Source: Planctomycetaceae bacterium
GTDB lineage: Bacteria; Planctomycetota; Planctomycetia; Pirellulales; Pirellulaceae
Length of the DNA stretch: 40,433 nt
Assembly (NCBI GenBank): GCA_012729315.1
Contig: JAAYDI010000087.1
Location: forward strand, 1 to 40,433
Direction: 5' to 3'
In this document: one piece after another, positions 25,676-35,058 of the stretch
Layout of the letters: each line of letters opens with the position of its first letter
Position numbering within the stretch: position 1 is the first letter of the stretch
Position numbers and translations under genes: made by a program
Notes under the pieces: model-generated
Told to the model about the DNA's origin: nothing
The model's database searches: none
What the model saw: the letters and a program-made list of their open reading frames with translations, nothing else

Positions 25676-26873
25676 ACTGATCAGCCAGCGCCAGCCGCGC
25701 GGCGACCGGCGGATGATCGTGCAGGAGCCAGACATCCAACGGATGCGGATGCGGATCGGTCTTGTTGAGCCGGGCCAGCCGCGTGAACGCGGCGCGGTAC
25801 GCTTCCACATCCCCCGTCACCTGCAGCGCGTAGCGATCGCAGGCCGACTCGAACCGCCGGCTCAGACCGTTGCGCACCGGACTGACCAGCAGCGACAGCA
25901 CCGTGATGACGAACAGGATCAGCGCCAGCGCATGCACGGGGCAGTCGGGATACTGGAACGATCCCGCCACGGCCGTCACCCACGCGACAAGGATCCGGTC
26001 ACAGACCCAGAAGCTCACCGCCGCATAGACCAGCCCGAACAGCGTGAGCTTGGCCAGGTGGCGGTACACGTGGTGGGCCACCTCGTGCGCGAACACGACC
26101 TCGATCTCCCGCGCGTCGAAGTTGTCCAGCAGCGTATCGCCCAGAATCACGCGCCGGGTGCGTCCCAGTCCGGCCAGCATGGCATTGGCCTTGACCGTCT
26201 CGGTGCTGAGTTTCATCCGATACACACCCTCGATGCTCAGTGACGTGCCGCGGGCCAACCGCTCCAGACGCTCCCGCAGGTCCTGGTCCTCCAGCTTCTC
26301 AATCTCGTAGAACAGCGGCAGGATCAGGACCGGCACCAGCTGGCCCAGCACGATCGTGACGGCAAACGCCGCCAGCGCCGCGATGAGCCACCACCACGCC
26401 TGCGCCCACCAGATGAGCAGAAACAGGCCGACCATCAGCACCAGCCCCAGCCCGGTCGCCAGCAGGTTCCGCAACGCGTACCGCGACAGCCACCGCCCGA
26501 AACTCTGCCGACTCAAGCCAAAACGGTGTTCGAGCACGAATCCGCTGTAGACCGCCAGCGGGAAGGAACAGGCGTAGTGCAGGGCCGTGATTATCAGGAA
26601 CAGGCAGGCCAGCCGCAGCACCGCCCACTCGCCGAGGACCGGTGCGAGAGACAGCGCGCGATCGATGCTGCGCGCACCCCAGAACGCCATCACCCCCAGA
26701 TAGATGACGTCGATCGCCATGTCGAGCAGCGTGCACACCAGCTCCTGCCGACTGTACCGCCGCGATTCCCCCAGCTCGTCCGGCGTCAGGCACGGCCGCT
26801 CGGTGGCCGGCTCACGGTCAGCCCGTGCCGCGTCTGCTCCCCCAGCCTCGCCGCCAACGTGTGGGTCATCCAT
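25611..26873 (-). CDS. M48-family (Ste24-like) membrane metalloprotease
   Basis: The 420-residue protein has about five to seven hydrophobic segments and the zinc-protease motif HEVAHH at 263-268 (His263 and His267 as ligands, Glu264 as catalyst) inside a membrane-spanning context. The third ligand is probably the Glu in RRFESACDRYAL. This layout is that of the Ste24/CAAX-type branch of M48, which in bacteria is thought to act in membrane protein quality control. The ATG at 26873 is chosen because residues before it are low-complexity and out of the family; the open frame continues to 27293. The last ~20 residues run into the dprA 3' end and read like non-family sequence. The 90-residue gene upstream on the same strand is 29 nt away. 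Confidence 0.88.
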   Translation of the reverse strand: MDDPHVGGEAGGADAARADREPATERPCLTPDELGESRRYSRQELVCTLLDMAIDVIYLGVMAFWGARSIDRALSLAPVLGEWAVLRLACLFLIITALHYACSFPLAVYSGFVLEHRFGLSRQSFGRWLSRYALRNLLATGLGLVLMVGLFLLIWWAQAWWWLIAALAAFAVTIVLGQLVPVLILPLFYEIEKLEDQDLRERLERLARGTSLSIEGVYRMKLSTETVKANAMLAGLGRTRRVILGDTLLDNFDAREIEVVFAHEVAHHVYRHLAKLTLFGLVYAAVSFWVCDRILVAWVTAVAGSFQYPDCPVHALALILFVITVLSLLVSPVRNGLSRRFESACDRYALQVTGDVEAYRAAFTRLARLNKTDPHPHPLDVWLLHDHPPVAARLALADQFTAAPRSCHWCAGSDDGSPAR

Positions 26874-26902
26874 CAGCGTGTGCCACTCTACACTGTGCCA
26901 CT

Positions 26903-27175
26903 CTACACCTTGTCCACCAGATCCTGGACGATCGCCGCGACAAGCTCCGGCTTGTCCTGGGCCACCAGCTGGTCGATCTGCGCCGGTGTGACCCCCAGTT
27001 TGCCGAGGTGCAGTTTCATCTGTTCCCAGTGGCGCTGACGCTTCTTGCCTTCGGACAGATAGAGCTCCGTCACCAGCTCCTGAACGCGCTGCAGCGCAAT
27101 GGCATCGCGGTTCTCGTAGTAGTTCTTGATGATGTTCTGCTGGTATTTCGAGTACTTTGTCACGGGTGGGCACAT
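26903..27175 (-). CDS. Small conserved-type hypothetical protein (90 aa)
   Basis: This 90-residue protein reads YSKYQQNIIKNYYENRDAI near its start and is helical, basic in the middle (GKKRQRHWEQ) and acidic at the end. I recognise its style as a short planctomycete protein but know no function and see no motif. ATG at 27175 is used, although the GGAG is directly in front of it; a GTG at 27163 is an alternative with a longer spacing. It lies 29 nt upstream of the M48 protease gene, so the two are probably cotranscribed. The amino acid composition (Lys, Tyr, Asn) differs from the Ala/Arg-rich shadow frames, which supports a real gene. Confidence 0.75.
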   Translation of the reverse strand: MCPPVTKYSKYQQNIIKNYYENRDAIALQRVQELVTELYLSEGKKRQRHWEQMKLHLGKLGVTPAQIDQLVAQDKPELVAAIVQDLVDKV

Positions 27176-27531
27176 CTCCAGCGCTGTCCAACACGGTTCG
27201 TTGCCGACACCTTACAACAGGCTCTGCCGATCCATCCCGGGCCCCGCCAGGGTCGGCAGCCCGAAGGTCTCTTTGATTATCGATTATCGGCACTTCCTGA
27301 ACAGGTGTCGAATCATCGTGTCAGAAATGGCACCGCCGGTACAGGGGTCTCGGAGCGGGCGCGCCGCGTCTCCGTCCGCTGGATCCCCGGTGCCGGCCCT
27401 GATACGATGTGGACCGGCCGGTTGCAATCCCTTCCGGTGTCCGCACCCCTACGGCAGACGGCACCGGGGCACCGGCTCGTGACAGGGGTGGAATTCCAGC
27501 GGGCGGCATACGGCAGATCGGGCGGCAGATT
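27176..27531. other. Divergent intergenic region before glnB
   Basis: About 356 nt between the 90-residue gene (-) and glnB (+). It contains a 7-nt tandem GATTATC duplication at 27275-27288, which on the minus strand gives GATAAT -10-like boxes, and a weak -35 upstream. No gene or RNA is evident; it probably carries both promoters. Confidence 0.4.
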
Positions 27532-27864
27532 GTGAAACAGGTAACGGCGATCGTCAAACCGTTTCTCGCCGAGAAGGTGCTGGAGGGGCTCCGGCGGGCG
27601 CCCCTGGAGGCGCTGGCCGTCCGCGAAGTGAAAGGGTTTGGACGCCAGAAGAGCTATCTCGATCAGTACGGCGACAGCGAATACTCGCTCGCCTTCCTGC
27701 CCAAGGTCGAAATCACTGTGTGGGTCGACGACGCGCGGGCTGAAGAGATCATCCGCAAGCTGGTGGAGATCGCGCGCACCGGACGCATCGGCGACGGCAA
27801 GATCTTCACCCTCTCAGTCGCCCGGTTCCAGACGATCGACATTGGAACGGGCCAGCCGGACTGA
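27532..27864 (+). CDS. glnB: Nitrogen regulatory protein P-II
   Basis: The 110-residue protein is a P-II signal transducer that senses ATP/ADP and 2-oxoglutarate and binds targets such as GlnE or AmtB. It keeps the T-loop start GFGRQK, the uridylylation tyrosine at position 51 (GDSEY), a second tyrosine at 46, and the B-loop TGRIGDGKIF at 83-92. The GTG at 27532 begins exactly at the family N-terminus (KQVTAIVKPF); upstream in-frame sequence is non-homologous. Ribosome binding is weak. It converges on glnE, which in proteobacteria is a direct P-II target, so the pair probably works together in glutamine synthetase control. GlnB and GlnK cannot be told apart from sequence alone. Confidence 0.92.
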   Translation: MKQVTAIVKPFLAEKVLEGLRRAPLEALAVREVKGFGRQKSYLDQYGDSEYSLAFLPKVEITVWVDDARAEEIIRKLVEIARTGRIGDGKIFTLSVARFQTIDIGTGQPD

Positions 27865-27898
27865 GCGGCTGGGTTACGTGGCGGTCCCCCCCTGCCTG

Positions 27899-30800
27899 TC
27901 ACGAGAAGGCCGCACACGAGGCGGCATCAAACAGGCGGTGAAAACAGTCGCGGTTGCTCTGCCGGTGCTGCCCGCAACCGTCGATGAGTTGCCGGGCGCT
28001 CGCGCAGCCGATGAGGAAGGCGAGCTTGTCGAGTTCCAACTCGTCGCTGGGCAGGTCATGGCGCGCCGCGGTGTTCATCAGGCGCAGCGCGGATTCAATG
28101 CTGCGCAGGAATCGGTACGACTGATCGAGGCGCAGTGCATCCTCGTCCGCCAGCACACCGGCGCGGCGCAGTGCGCCCAGCGCGTCGAGCGTTCCCGGCA
28201 CGAGGATCTCGGGATACTGGTCGACATGCTTCAGCTGCAGCATCTGTACGATGAACTCGACGTCCACCGTGCCGCCGATCCCGCGTTTCAGGTTCTGGTC
28301 CGATGCCGACTGCTGCATCCGGATCCGCATCTGCCGGATCTCCTCGGCGCTGTTCGGCTGCCAGTCATAGTCGACGATCATGCGCCGGATCACCTCCATG
28401 GCGCGCGTCTGAGCGGCCGGGGTGCCGCAGACGGGGCGCGCTTTGCACAAGGCCTGGCGCTCCCACAATTGTCCGCGTCCATCGGCAAAGTACCGCTCGA
28501 ACTCCTCCAACGACACCGCCAGCGAACCGCTTTTGCCGGTGGGCCGCAGACGCGGATCGATCTCATACAGACGGCCATGCGGTCCGATCTGCGTCACGAC
28601 CTTGATGATCCGCTGCCCCAGCTGGCTGAAGAAATGCTGGTTGCTCGTGACATCGCCGCGCCGCGTGCGGCGGTCGTGTTCGGTCTGTCCCTCGGCATCG
28701 AAGAAGAAGATGACGTCCAGGTCGCTGTGGTAGTTCGGCTCGCGGCCGCCCAGTTTACCCAGCGCGATGATGGCCCAGCCGCACTCCACCTTCTGGCCGT
28801 CGGCATCCAGGCGGAACGGCCGGCCGAATCGGTCGGCCATGATGTCGTACTCCCGCATCGCGATCTGCTGCAGGCAGACTTCGGCAATGTCCGACAGAGC
28901 GCGGTGCGTGTCGCGCAGATCCTCCTTGCCCAGGATATCGCGGACTCCCACCCGCAGGTGCTGGGAGCTCTTGAAGCTGTGCAGGATCGGTTCCGTGTCT
29001 TCCGCTCCCCGGCACAGATCCTGCAACGTCGTCTGCAGCCACTCGTAGGTCGGCAGCTTGTCGAGCACGAGCGAGTCCATCAGTTCATCGAGCATGCCCG
29101 GATTGCTCGTGAGAATACCCGACAGGTAGGGGCTCGACGCGCACAGCCGGACATACAGCTGGAGCGAAGGGGGGTTGAAACTGAACAGCTCCCACAGGAC
29201 ACCTTTGCCCCCCAGTGAATCGCTTACCTTGCTCAGGTTGACCAGTGTGGAATCGGGATCCGGAGTTTCCGCCACGGCCTGGAGCAGGCGGGGGGCAATG
29301 GAGGCGAGGAAGTGGCGGCACCGCCGCGTCGACAGGAACGGCACATGTTCGATCGAGAGCGCCATCAGGTTGTCGTAGGCGCCGGGCACGTCGCGGAACC
29401 GATAGCGCGCCAGGCACTGCTGCACCGTCTCCGGCCGGGGCGCGGGGTCCAGCACGAGGTCGGTTTCGGGAGCGGAGGCGGGGTCCGCCCCGAAGGCGTC
29501 GTGCAGGAGGTGGTCGAGGATGCGGCGATTGAGGCGGGTGTTTTCGCGCAGGTCGCGTTTGAAATCATCCAGCGCGCGGTGGTCCCCGCGATCGGAGTAC
29601 CCGGTGCGGATGGCCAGCCGTCGCAGTTCCTTATCCCCTTCGGGCAAAGTGTGCGTCTTGAGATCGAACATGATCTGCAGCCGGTGCTCGATCTTCCGCA
29701 GGAAGCGGTAGTTGTCTTCCAGGATCTGCCGCTCCTGCATGGTGAGGCAGCCGACGTGTTCGAGCTGAGCCATGGCGTGGAGCGTATTGCCGGTGCGGAT
29801 CTCGGCCAGATCGCCGCCGTTGAGCAGCTGCAGGAACTGGATACAGAACTCGATGTCGCGAATGCCCCCGTGGCCGGTCTTCACGTTGCGTGCATCGCCC
29901 CCCTCGAGATACGTGCGGTTCTCGATCCGCCGCTTCAGCGCGCGGATGCCCGCGATATCGGCGCACGTCAGATACCGCCGATAGATCCACGGCTGCAGCT
30001 GTTCCAGCACGAAGTCCCCCAGGTCCCGGTCCCCCGCGACGGTGCGCGCCTTGACAAACGCCTGGCGTTCCCAGGTGCGCCCTGACATGTCGTAGTACCG
30101 CAGCGCACTCTCCCAATCCCGCACGACCGGCCCCTGATTGCCTTCCGGGCGAAGTCGCAGGTCGACGCGATAGGCGGTGCCGAGGATGGTTGGTTCGGTG
30201 AGCAGTTTGATGGTCTGTTTCGCCAGCCGATCGAAGAACTCCACGTTGCTGATCGAGCGTTCGCCATCGGTCTTGCCATTCCCGTCGCTGAGGAAGATCA
30301 GATCGATGTCGCTCGAGTAGTTCAGTTCTTCGCCGCCGAGTTTGCCGAGGGCGAGGACGGTGAAGCGGGCGCGCTGGCCGTCCTCCAGGCGGGGCACCCC
30401 GCGCTTCTGCTGCTGGAACCGCCACGCGGACCGCACCGCCGCTTCGATGACGGCGTCGGCCAGGTAGGAAATCTGCGCTGTCACCACCTCCAGCGATTGT
30501 CCGCGCACGATGTCGCCGTAGGCAATCCGCAGCATCTCCCGGTGCCGGCAGCCGCTGAGAATCCGGGTCACCACGCGTTCGTCATCCACGCTGGCCACCT
30601 GGCTGCAGATGTCGTCCCGCAGCGCGTCGCGCGCAACCGGCTGCCCTTCGGTCAGGCGCAGCAGGTCGAAGGCCTCCGGGTCGCGGACCAGCCATTCCGA
30701 CAGGAACTGGCTGTTGGAGAAGATCTGCAGCAGCGTCGGCAGCGCGTCCTCGTCGCGTTCGAACAGCGAGCCCAGCGCCAGCGGGTTGCGGGCAGCGGCG

Positions 30801-31033
30801 ACGAAATCGTCCAGGTTGTTGACGGCCATGCCGGGATCGCTGATGCGGGGCAGATGCTGTTCCAGCTGCCCGCACATGACGGCCAACAGGTCGAGGGTCA
30901 TGCCGCTGTGGGCCATGTTTTCCAGGTTGCGGAAGCCGCGCCGCGCGTCCTCCAGCCCCAGCGAGGTGAACCAGCGGGCCGCCTCGTCCGGGTGCTCGAG
31001 AAAGCGGATGACACGCTCAATGTCCATCAGCAT
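27899..31033 (-). CDS. glnE: Bifunctional glutamine synthetase adenylyltransferase/deadenylase
   Basis: GlnE adds AMP to or removes AMP from glutamine synthetase under P-II control. The 1044-residue protein has both nucleotidyltransferase halves: the N-terminal removase with LALGKLGGEELNYSSDIDL at about 227-245, and the C-terminal transferase with ALGKLGGREPNYHSDLD at about 757-775, each carrying the paired Asp (DxD) metal site. A helical regulatory region lies between them. Its length is typical (E. coli about 946). The ATG at 31033 is used, with an ATG two codons later as alternative; there is no clear ribosome binding site. It lies 124 nt downstream of the primary sigma factor gene, with a hairpin between. 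The 3' end nearly meets that of glnB. Confidence 0.95.
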   Translation of the reverse strand: MLMDIERVIRFLEHPDEAARWFTSLGLEDARRGFRNLENMAHSGMTLDLLAVMCGQLEQHLPRISDPGMAVNNLDDFVAAARNPLALGSLFERDEDALPTLLQIFSNSQFLSEWLVRDPEAFDLLRLTEGQPVARDALRDDICSQVASVDDERVVTRILSGCRHREMLRIAYGDIVRGQSLEVVTAQISYLADAVIEAAVRSAWRFQQQKRGVPRLEDGQRARFTVLALGKLGGEELNYSSDIDLIFLSDGNGKTDGERSISNVEFFDRLAKQTIKLLTEPTILGTAYRVDLRLRPEGNQGPVVRDWESALRYYDMSGRTWERQAFVKARTVAGDRDLGDFVLEQLQPWIYRRYLTCADIAGIRALKRRIENRTYLEGGDARNVKTGHGGIRDIEFCIQFLQLLNGGDLAEIRTGNTLHAMAQLEHVGCLTMQERQILEDNYRFLRKIEHRLQIMFDLKTHTLPEGDKELRRLAIRTGYSDRGDHRALDDFKRDLRENTRLNRRILDHLLHDAFGADPASAPETDLVLDPAPRPETVQQCLARYRFRDVPGAYDNLMALSIEHVPFLSTRRCRHFLASIAPRLLQAVAETPDPDSTLVNLSKVSDSLGGKGVLWELFSFNPPSLQLYVRLCASSPYLSGILTSNPGMLDELMDSLVLDKLPTYEWLQTTLQDLCRGAEDTEPILHSFKSSQHLRVGVRDILGKEDLRDTHRALSDIAEVCLQQIAMREYDIMADRFGRPFRLDADGQKVECGWAIIALGKLGGREPNYHSDLDVIFFFDAEGQTEHDRRTRRGDVTSNQHFFSQLGQRIIKVVTQIGPHGRLYEIDPRLRPTGKSGSLAVSLEEFERYFADGRGQLWERQALCKARPVCGTPAAQTRAMEVIRRMIVDYDWQPNSAEEIRQMRIRMQQSASDQNLKRGIGGTVDVEFIVQMLQLKHVDQYPEILVPGTLDALGALRRAGVLADEDALRLDQSYRFLRSIESALRLMNTAARHDLPSDELELDKLAFLIGCASARQLIDGCGQHRQSNRDCFHRLFDAASCAAFS

Positions 31034-31081
31034 GACCGTTCGGCAGTTGCAGACGCCGTGTACCCATCCCCTGTTCAACTC

Positions 31082-31119
31082 AACACGGGGACCCTGGGAA
31101 GCGCTCCCCAGGATCCCCG
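31082..31119 (-). terminator. Terminator-like hairpin between rpoD and glnE
   Basis: CACGGGGACCCTGGG at 31082-31096 can pair with CCCAGGATCCCCGTG ending at 31119 (one mismatch), with a 7-8-nt loop. It lies just past the stop of the sigma gene. No T-run follows on the minus strand, so termination would be imperfect and some reading into glnE is possible. Confidence 0.5.
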
Positions 31120-31157
31120 TGCAGGAACCCTGCCCGCCGGATCAGGCCCGGCATCCG

Positions 31158-32726
31158 CTAGTCGAGGAACCCGACCAGCTCCTGACTGCGGCTGGGCTGC
31201 TGGAGTTTCCGGACCGCCTTGGTCTCGATCTGCCGGATGCGTTCCCGCGTCACCTTGAAAATGTGTCCGACTTCTTCGAGGGTATAACTGTAACCGTCTC
31301 CCAGCCCGTAGCGCAGCTTGATGATCTCCCGCTCCCGGTAGCTCAGCGTCTTGAGCACCTTGTTGATGCGGCCGCGGAGCATTTCCTGCGAAGCCCCCGT
31401 GGCGGGGCTCTCCGCCGCGCCGTCCGGAAGCAGATCGCCGAAATGACTGTCTTCGCTGTTGCCCACCGGACGGTCCAGGCTGATCGGATAACGGCTCATC
31501 GCCAGCACGCGCCGGGCTTCGTCGACCGAGGTGAACGCCTTGCGGGCCGTCTCCTCCAGCGTCGGCTCGCGCCCCAACTCCTGCAGCAGCTGGCGGGAGA
31601 CATTCCGGACGCGCGACATGCTCTCCACCATGTGCACCGGGATGCGAATCGTGCGGCTCTGGTCGGCCACCGCGCGCGTGATCGCCTGGCGAATCCACCA
31701 GGTCGCATAGGTGCAGAACTTGAAACCGCGCCGGTACTCGAACTTGTCCACCGCCCGCATCAACCCGGCATTCCCCTCCTGGATCAGGTCCAGGAAGCTC
31801 AGCCCCCGATTGCGATACTTCTTGGCGATGGACACCACCAGGCGCAGGTTGCCCTCGGATAGCTCCTGCTTCGCCTGCTGGTACTCCGCATACACCGACT
31901 TGAGGAACCGCACCCGGTTCCGCAGGCTGGTGGGCGTCTCCTGGGTCGCCAGCAGAATGCTGCGGTACTCGGCCAGCAGCGGCTCGCGCTCCGCCATCGG
32001 CACCTTGTTCCGCCGGAGCTCCTCCAGCTGCGCCTTCAGCCGATCCACCCGCCGACTGAATTCCTCGAGCGTGCGAATCATCGGTTCAATCCGCTGCGTG
32101 CGCAGACCCAATTCTTCCACCAGCCGCACCGCCCGCCGCCGCCGCTGCCCCAGCCGCCGCCAGGCTCCCCGCCGCTGCGTTTTCATCTGCGATCGGCTCA
32201 AAGCCAGCCGGTAGTCGCGCCGGTTGCGCCGCAACAGAACTTCCAGCGTGCACAGATTGTGGGGCAGACGCCCCAGAATCTGCTCTTTCTCCAGGCGATC
32301 CGTCACAGAAACCTGCACCGTGCGATCAAACGGCAGCTCGCCGTGATGCACGCGTTTGAGGACTTTTTGGGCAGCTTGGATCACATAGTCACATTCGAGC
32401 AATCGCGTCCGAAAACGACGACGCGTCACCTCGATCTTCTTGGCGAGCCGAATCTCCTCCTGACGCGTCAGCAATGGGATCTCCCCCATCTGCGTCAGAT
32501 ACATGCGAACCGGATCGTCCGACCACGATTCGCCATCCTCCGCGGTTAATAAGTCCTCGTCCGTTTCTCGCACGTCGGGATCGCCATCCTGTTGTCCCGG
32601 ATCATCAAGGTCGCATTCATCGTCGTCTGAAGTGTCGTCGTCGTCCGACAGTTTCTCGAAACTATCTTCATCATCCGGAGTTCGCGCTGCATCGTCCTCG
32701 AATTCATCCAGGAGGGTGTCGTACAA
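31158..32726 (-). CDS. rpoD: Primary (RpoD-type) RNA polymerase sigma factor
   Basis: The 522-residue sigma-70 factor has region 1.2 ([18 protein letters not shown], about 70-90), region 2 (about 286-360; [20 protein letters not shown] and [15 protein letters not shown]), region 3 and region 4 ([20 protein letters not shown], near 482-501). Regions 2 to 4 are those of a housekeeping factor. Region 1.1 is replaced by ~60 very acidic residues (8-70, long Asp/Glu runs), and an Arg-rich segment (about 165-205) lies in the non-conserved spacer. The start is TTG at 32726, backed by AGGAG seven nt upstream; no ATG or GTG fits as well. It is probably the main sigma factor, although a paralogue elsewhere is possible. 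glnE follows. Confidence 0.93.
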   Translation of the reverse strand: MYDTLLDEFEDDAARTPDDEDSFEKLSDDDDTSDDDECDLDDPGQQDGDPDVRETDEDLLTAEDGESWSDDPVRMYLTQMGEIPLLTRQEEIRLAKKIEVTRRRFRTRLLECDYVIQAAQKVLKRVHHGELPFDRTVQVSVTDRLEKEQILGRLPHNLCTLEVLLRRNRRDYRLALSRSQMKTQRRGAWRRLGQRRRRAVRLVEELGLRTQRIEPMIRTLEEFSRRVDRLKAQLEELRRNKVPMAEREPLLAEYRSILLATQETPTSLRNRVRFLKSVYAEYQQAKQELSEGNLRLVVSIAKKYRNRGLSFLDLIQEGNAGLMRAVDKFEYRRGFKFCTYATWWIRQAITRAVADQSRTIRIPVHMVESMSRVRNVSRQLLQELGREPTLEETARKAFTSVDEARRVLAMSRYPISLDRPVGNSEDSHFGDLLPDGAAESPATGASQEMLRGRINKVLKTLSYREREIIKLRYGLGDGYSYTLEEVGHIFKVTRERIRQIETKAVRKLQQPSRSQELVGFLD

Positions 32727-33600
32727 CTCAGTACTCCTACACTAAGTCCAACAAGCTGAGAAAATCACCGGGACGGAAGGTCGCCAAGTTGGCCGCAGGA
32801 CCCGTGCCACGCCACACCTGGATACACATCACGAGGCACGCCGCTGGCCGATCGCCATCATGAGTTCCAAGGTGCATCCGCCGCATGACAAGAAGCCATT
32901 CCCCCGCAATGGCACATCATGAAACACGCAATTCTACCACCCACCGCTTGGCTGTCTTCCTTCCATGAAAATTTGGTAAGAAATTACGCCTGGACGACGC
33001 GGAATGCCACCAATGATTGCTACCCCAGGCCGCTCATCTTACCAAGTCGGAGAGTACCATGGACGCACTGCCAAAGCAAGATTCGGCCGAAACGTTCCCA
33101 GACCGGCGACACACGGCGCGGACACAGCATTGCGCTCGCTCACCACGCGCTTCCAGTCGCCCTGTCGACCCGGCCCCCTATCGCCCCGGACCCGTAATAG
33201 CCCCGGGGCCAGCGCCTACGCGCCGCGCTGCGGCCGAACTGCCTGCAGGCCCACAGACCCACTCGATATCGTAGAACTCGCCCGGCCCGGCGGACGCGTC
33301 AACACCCGGTTCTGGACATACGTCTCCCGTCCGGTGGGCAAGTCTCTTTATTTTAGCGGTGCCCCGGCAGTCGTCCAGACGCGGCGTGGCACCGGAGGGC
33401 TCCGGCGCGGCGTGGCCGAGGAGCAGCGCGCGGGATGCGGCGCGCCGCCAGACGGGTCTCCGTAAAGCATGGTCCGTGCGCGGGATCGGAGCGCAACTTG
33501 CCGCCGCGTCGGATCCCGAGTAGCATACGGCTTCCGCCGGGAGAGTGTAGCGCCGGGGCGGATTGACAGTTTCTTGCAGCCAGGGCTAGACAGGCAAACC
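32727..33600. other. Long non-coding interval between rpoD and the dehydrogenase gene
   Basis: About 870 nt between divergent genes. The part at 32930-33060 is richer in A and T. Open frames on the plus strand (for example 32919-33465) start poorly, overlap each other and have no protein-like pattern. I found no clear promoter pair, tRNA or repeat. The rpoD promoter should be here; a long rpoD leader or a small RNA is possible. Confidence 0.5.
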
Positions 33601-34401
33601 ATGTTAGTGGGAGCGGACTTGAAGGGGAGTGTGGCCTTGGTCACGGGCGGGAGCCTGGGCATTGGCCGAGCGACGTGCGTGGCGTTGGCGCGCGCTGGCG
33701 CTCACGTGGCGATCAACTACCGGTCGCATCCCGACGAGGCGGATCAGGTGCTGCAGGCCGTTCGCGACAGCGGTTCGCGCGCGATCAAAATCCAGGCCGA
33801 CGTCGCCGACCAGCAGGCGGTGGAGGACATGGTGGCCCAGGTGGTCAAGCACTTCGGCAAGCTGGACATCGCGATCGGCAACGCCGCCTACAGCGACCGC
33901 GAGCCGTTTGTGGAAGCGGACATGACCGGCTTTCGCCGCACGATCGAGGTCACGATGTGGGGCGCCTTCTACCTCACCCGGGCGGCAGCGCAGGTGATGA
34001 TCCGCGAGGGCCATCGTGGCTCGATCGTCCTGGTCAGTTCACCGCATGCCACCATCCCGGTGGGCGGAGCCATGGCGTTTAACATGGCCAAGGCCGCCCT
34101 GGAGGCCATGGCCCGCACAGCGGCACTGGAACTGGCCAGCCATCAGGTCCGCGTGAACGTCATTCAGCCCGGCTGGGTCGATACGCCGGGCGAACGGAAG
34201 TACGCGACCGAAGAAGCCCTCTCACGCGCGGCCCGCCGGATCCCGCTGGGCCGCCTCGGCACCCCCGACGAGATTGCCCAGTCGATTATGTTTCTGTGCG
34301 ACCCGCGCAACGAATACATGACCGGTGCTACACTGTTGGTAGACGGCGGTATCAGCCTGCCCTGGTGGGCCGATGACGGAGAAGCGCCGAAGCTGGATTG
34401 A
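33601..34401 (+). CDS. Short-chain dehydrogenase/reductase with Phe in place of catalytic Tyr
   Basis: The 266-residue protein is a classical SDR: nucleotide-binding TGGSLGIG at 15-22, GNAAYS in the NNAG position, Ser147, Lys164, the PGWVDTPG segment and the C-terminal VDGG. It resembles the glucose 1-dehydrogenase-like group. At the position of the active-site Tyr (YxxxK) the sequence is AFNMAK, so residue 160 is Phe, encoded TTT. Serine and lysine are kept. Loss of the tyrosine normally abolishes classical SDR redox chemistry, so the protein may be inactive, use another residue, or serve a structural role. ATG at 33601 is chosen because the fold starts right after it; the frame is open from 33469. 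The only ribosome binding signal is a weak AGGC. Confidence 0.85.
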   Translation: MLVGADLKGSVALVTGGSLGIGRATCVALARAGAHVAINYRSHPDEADQVLQAVRDSGSRAIKIQADVADQQAVEDMVAQVVKHFGKLDIAIGNAAYSDREPFVEADMTGFRRTIEVTMWGAFYLTRAAAQVMIREGHRGSIVLVSSPHATIPVGGAMAFNMAKAALEAMARTAALELASHQVRVNVIQPGWVDTPGERKYATEEALSRAARRIPLGRLGTPDEIAQSIMFLCDPRNEYMTGATLLVDGGISLPWWADDGEAPKLD

Positions 34402-34488
34402 ACGGCCACGCGTGTAATGCGTTGACAGCCTGAATGTATCCACCCCGACGCGTTGACCTGCACAACTTCACGAGCTTACCAACTTGCC

Positions 34489-35058
34489 ATGAAATACTTG
34501 CTTCCCTGTTCCTGCGGTCAGTCCATGGCGATCGAAGTCAGCCAGGCGGGCCAGAGCGTGCAGTGTACCTGCGGCAAAACACTGGACGTGCCGACCATGC
34601 GGTTGATCCGCCAGTTGCCCCCCGCCGATGAAGTCCCGGAGAAGACCCGCGTGCGGGATCGCCACTGGTCGCTCAGACAGCGTCTATTCTTCTCCTGCGG
34701 GCTTGCCTTGCTGATGGGCGGACTCCTGTCCGCTGCCTTCTTCCAGATGGGACGCGCCGGGCTCGAGACGGAGGAACGCCCCTGGGACAATCTGGAGCGG
34801 GCGTACCAGGACATCGACACCATGGATATTGAGCAGACCTGGGAGTTGTGGACCAACGTGCGCAACGAGTCCATCGGCCCCTACAACCCGCCGCCGTTCA
34901 TCCGGCATCGACTGTGGTCAGCGCGCTGGTACCGATCGATCACGATCAGCCTGATCGTCTCGGCGATCGGACTGGTGCTGACGCTGTCCTCGTTCCTCGC
35001 CCGCCCACAGTCCCCCGCCCGGCGTCCCGCGCAGCCGGCGCGCCGGCCGCAGAAGTGA
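34489..35058 (+). CDS. Two-helix membrane protein with N-terminal CxC-CxC zinc ribbon
   Basis: The 189-residue protein begins MKYLLPCSCGQSM and continues to QCTCGKTL, giving a Cys7-x-Cys9...Cys26-x-Cys28 zinc-ribbon-like module. Membrane helices lie at about 65-87 and 149-171, separated by an ~60-residue loop, and the tail is Pro/Arg-rich (PARRPAQPARR). The module resembles the short CxCG ribbons of planctomycete proteins; the function is unknown. The ATG at 34489 is chosen because it starts the ribbon directly, although it lacks a visible ribosome binding site and the frame is open to 34453. It follows the dehydrogenase by 87 nt, likely in the same transcript. Confidence 0.75.
   Translation: MKYLLPCSCGQSMAIEVSQAGQSVQCTCGKTLDVPTMRLIRQLPPADEVPEKTRVRDRHWSLRQRLFFSCGLALLMGGLLSAAFFQMGRAGLETEERPWDNLERAYQDIDTMDIEQTWELWTNVRNESIGPYNPPPFIRHRLWSARWYRSITISLIVSAIGLVLTLSSFLARPQSPARRPAQPARRPQK

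Noticed and set aside
32919-33465. Overlapping open frames between rpoD and the dehydrogenase
   Set aside because: Poor starts, atypical composition and mutual overlap make them unlikely genes.
34422-34450. TTGACA near the zinc-ribbon gene
   Set aside because: No acceptable -10 box lies 15-19 nt downstream. The same holds for the TTGACA near 16568.
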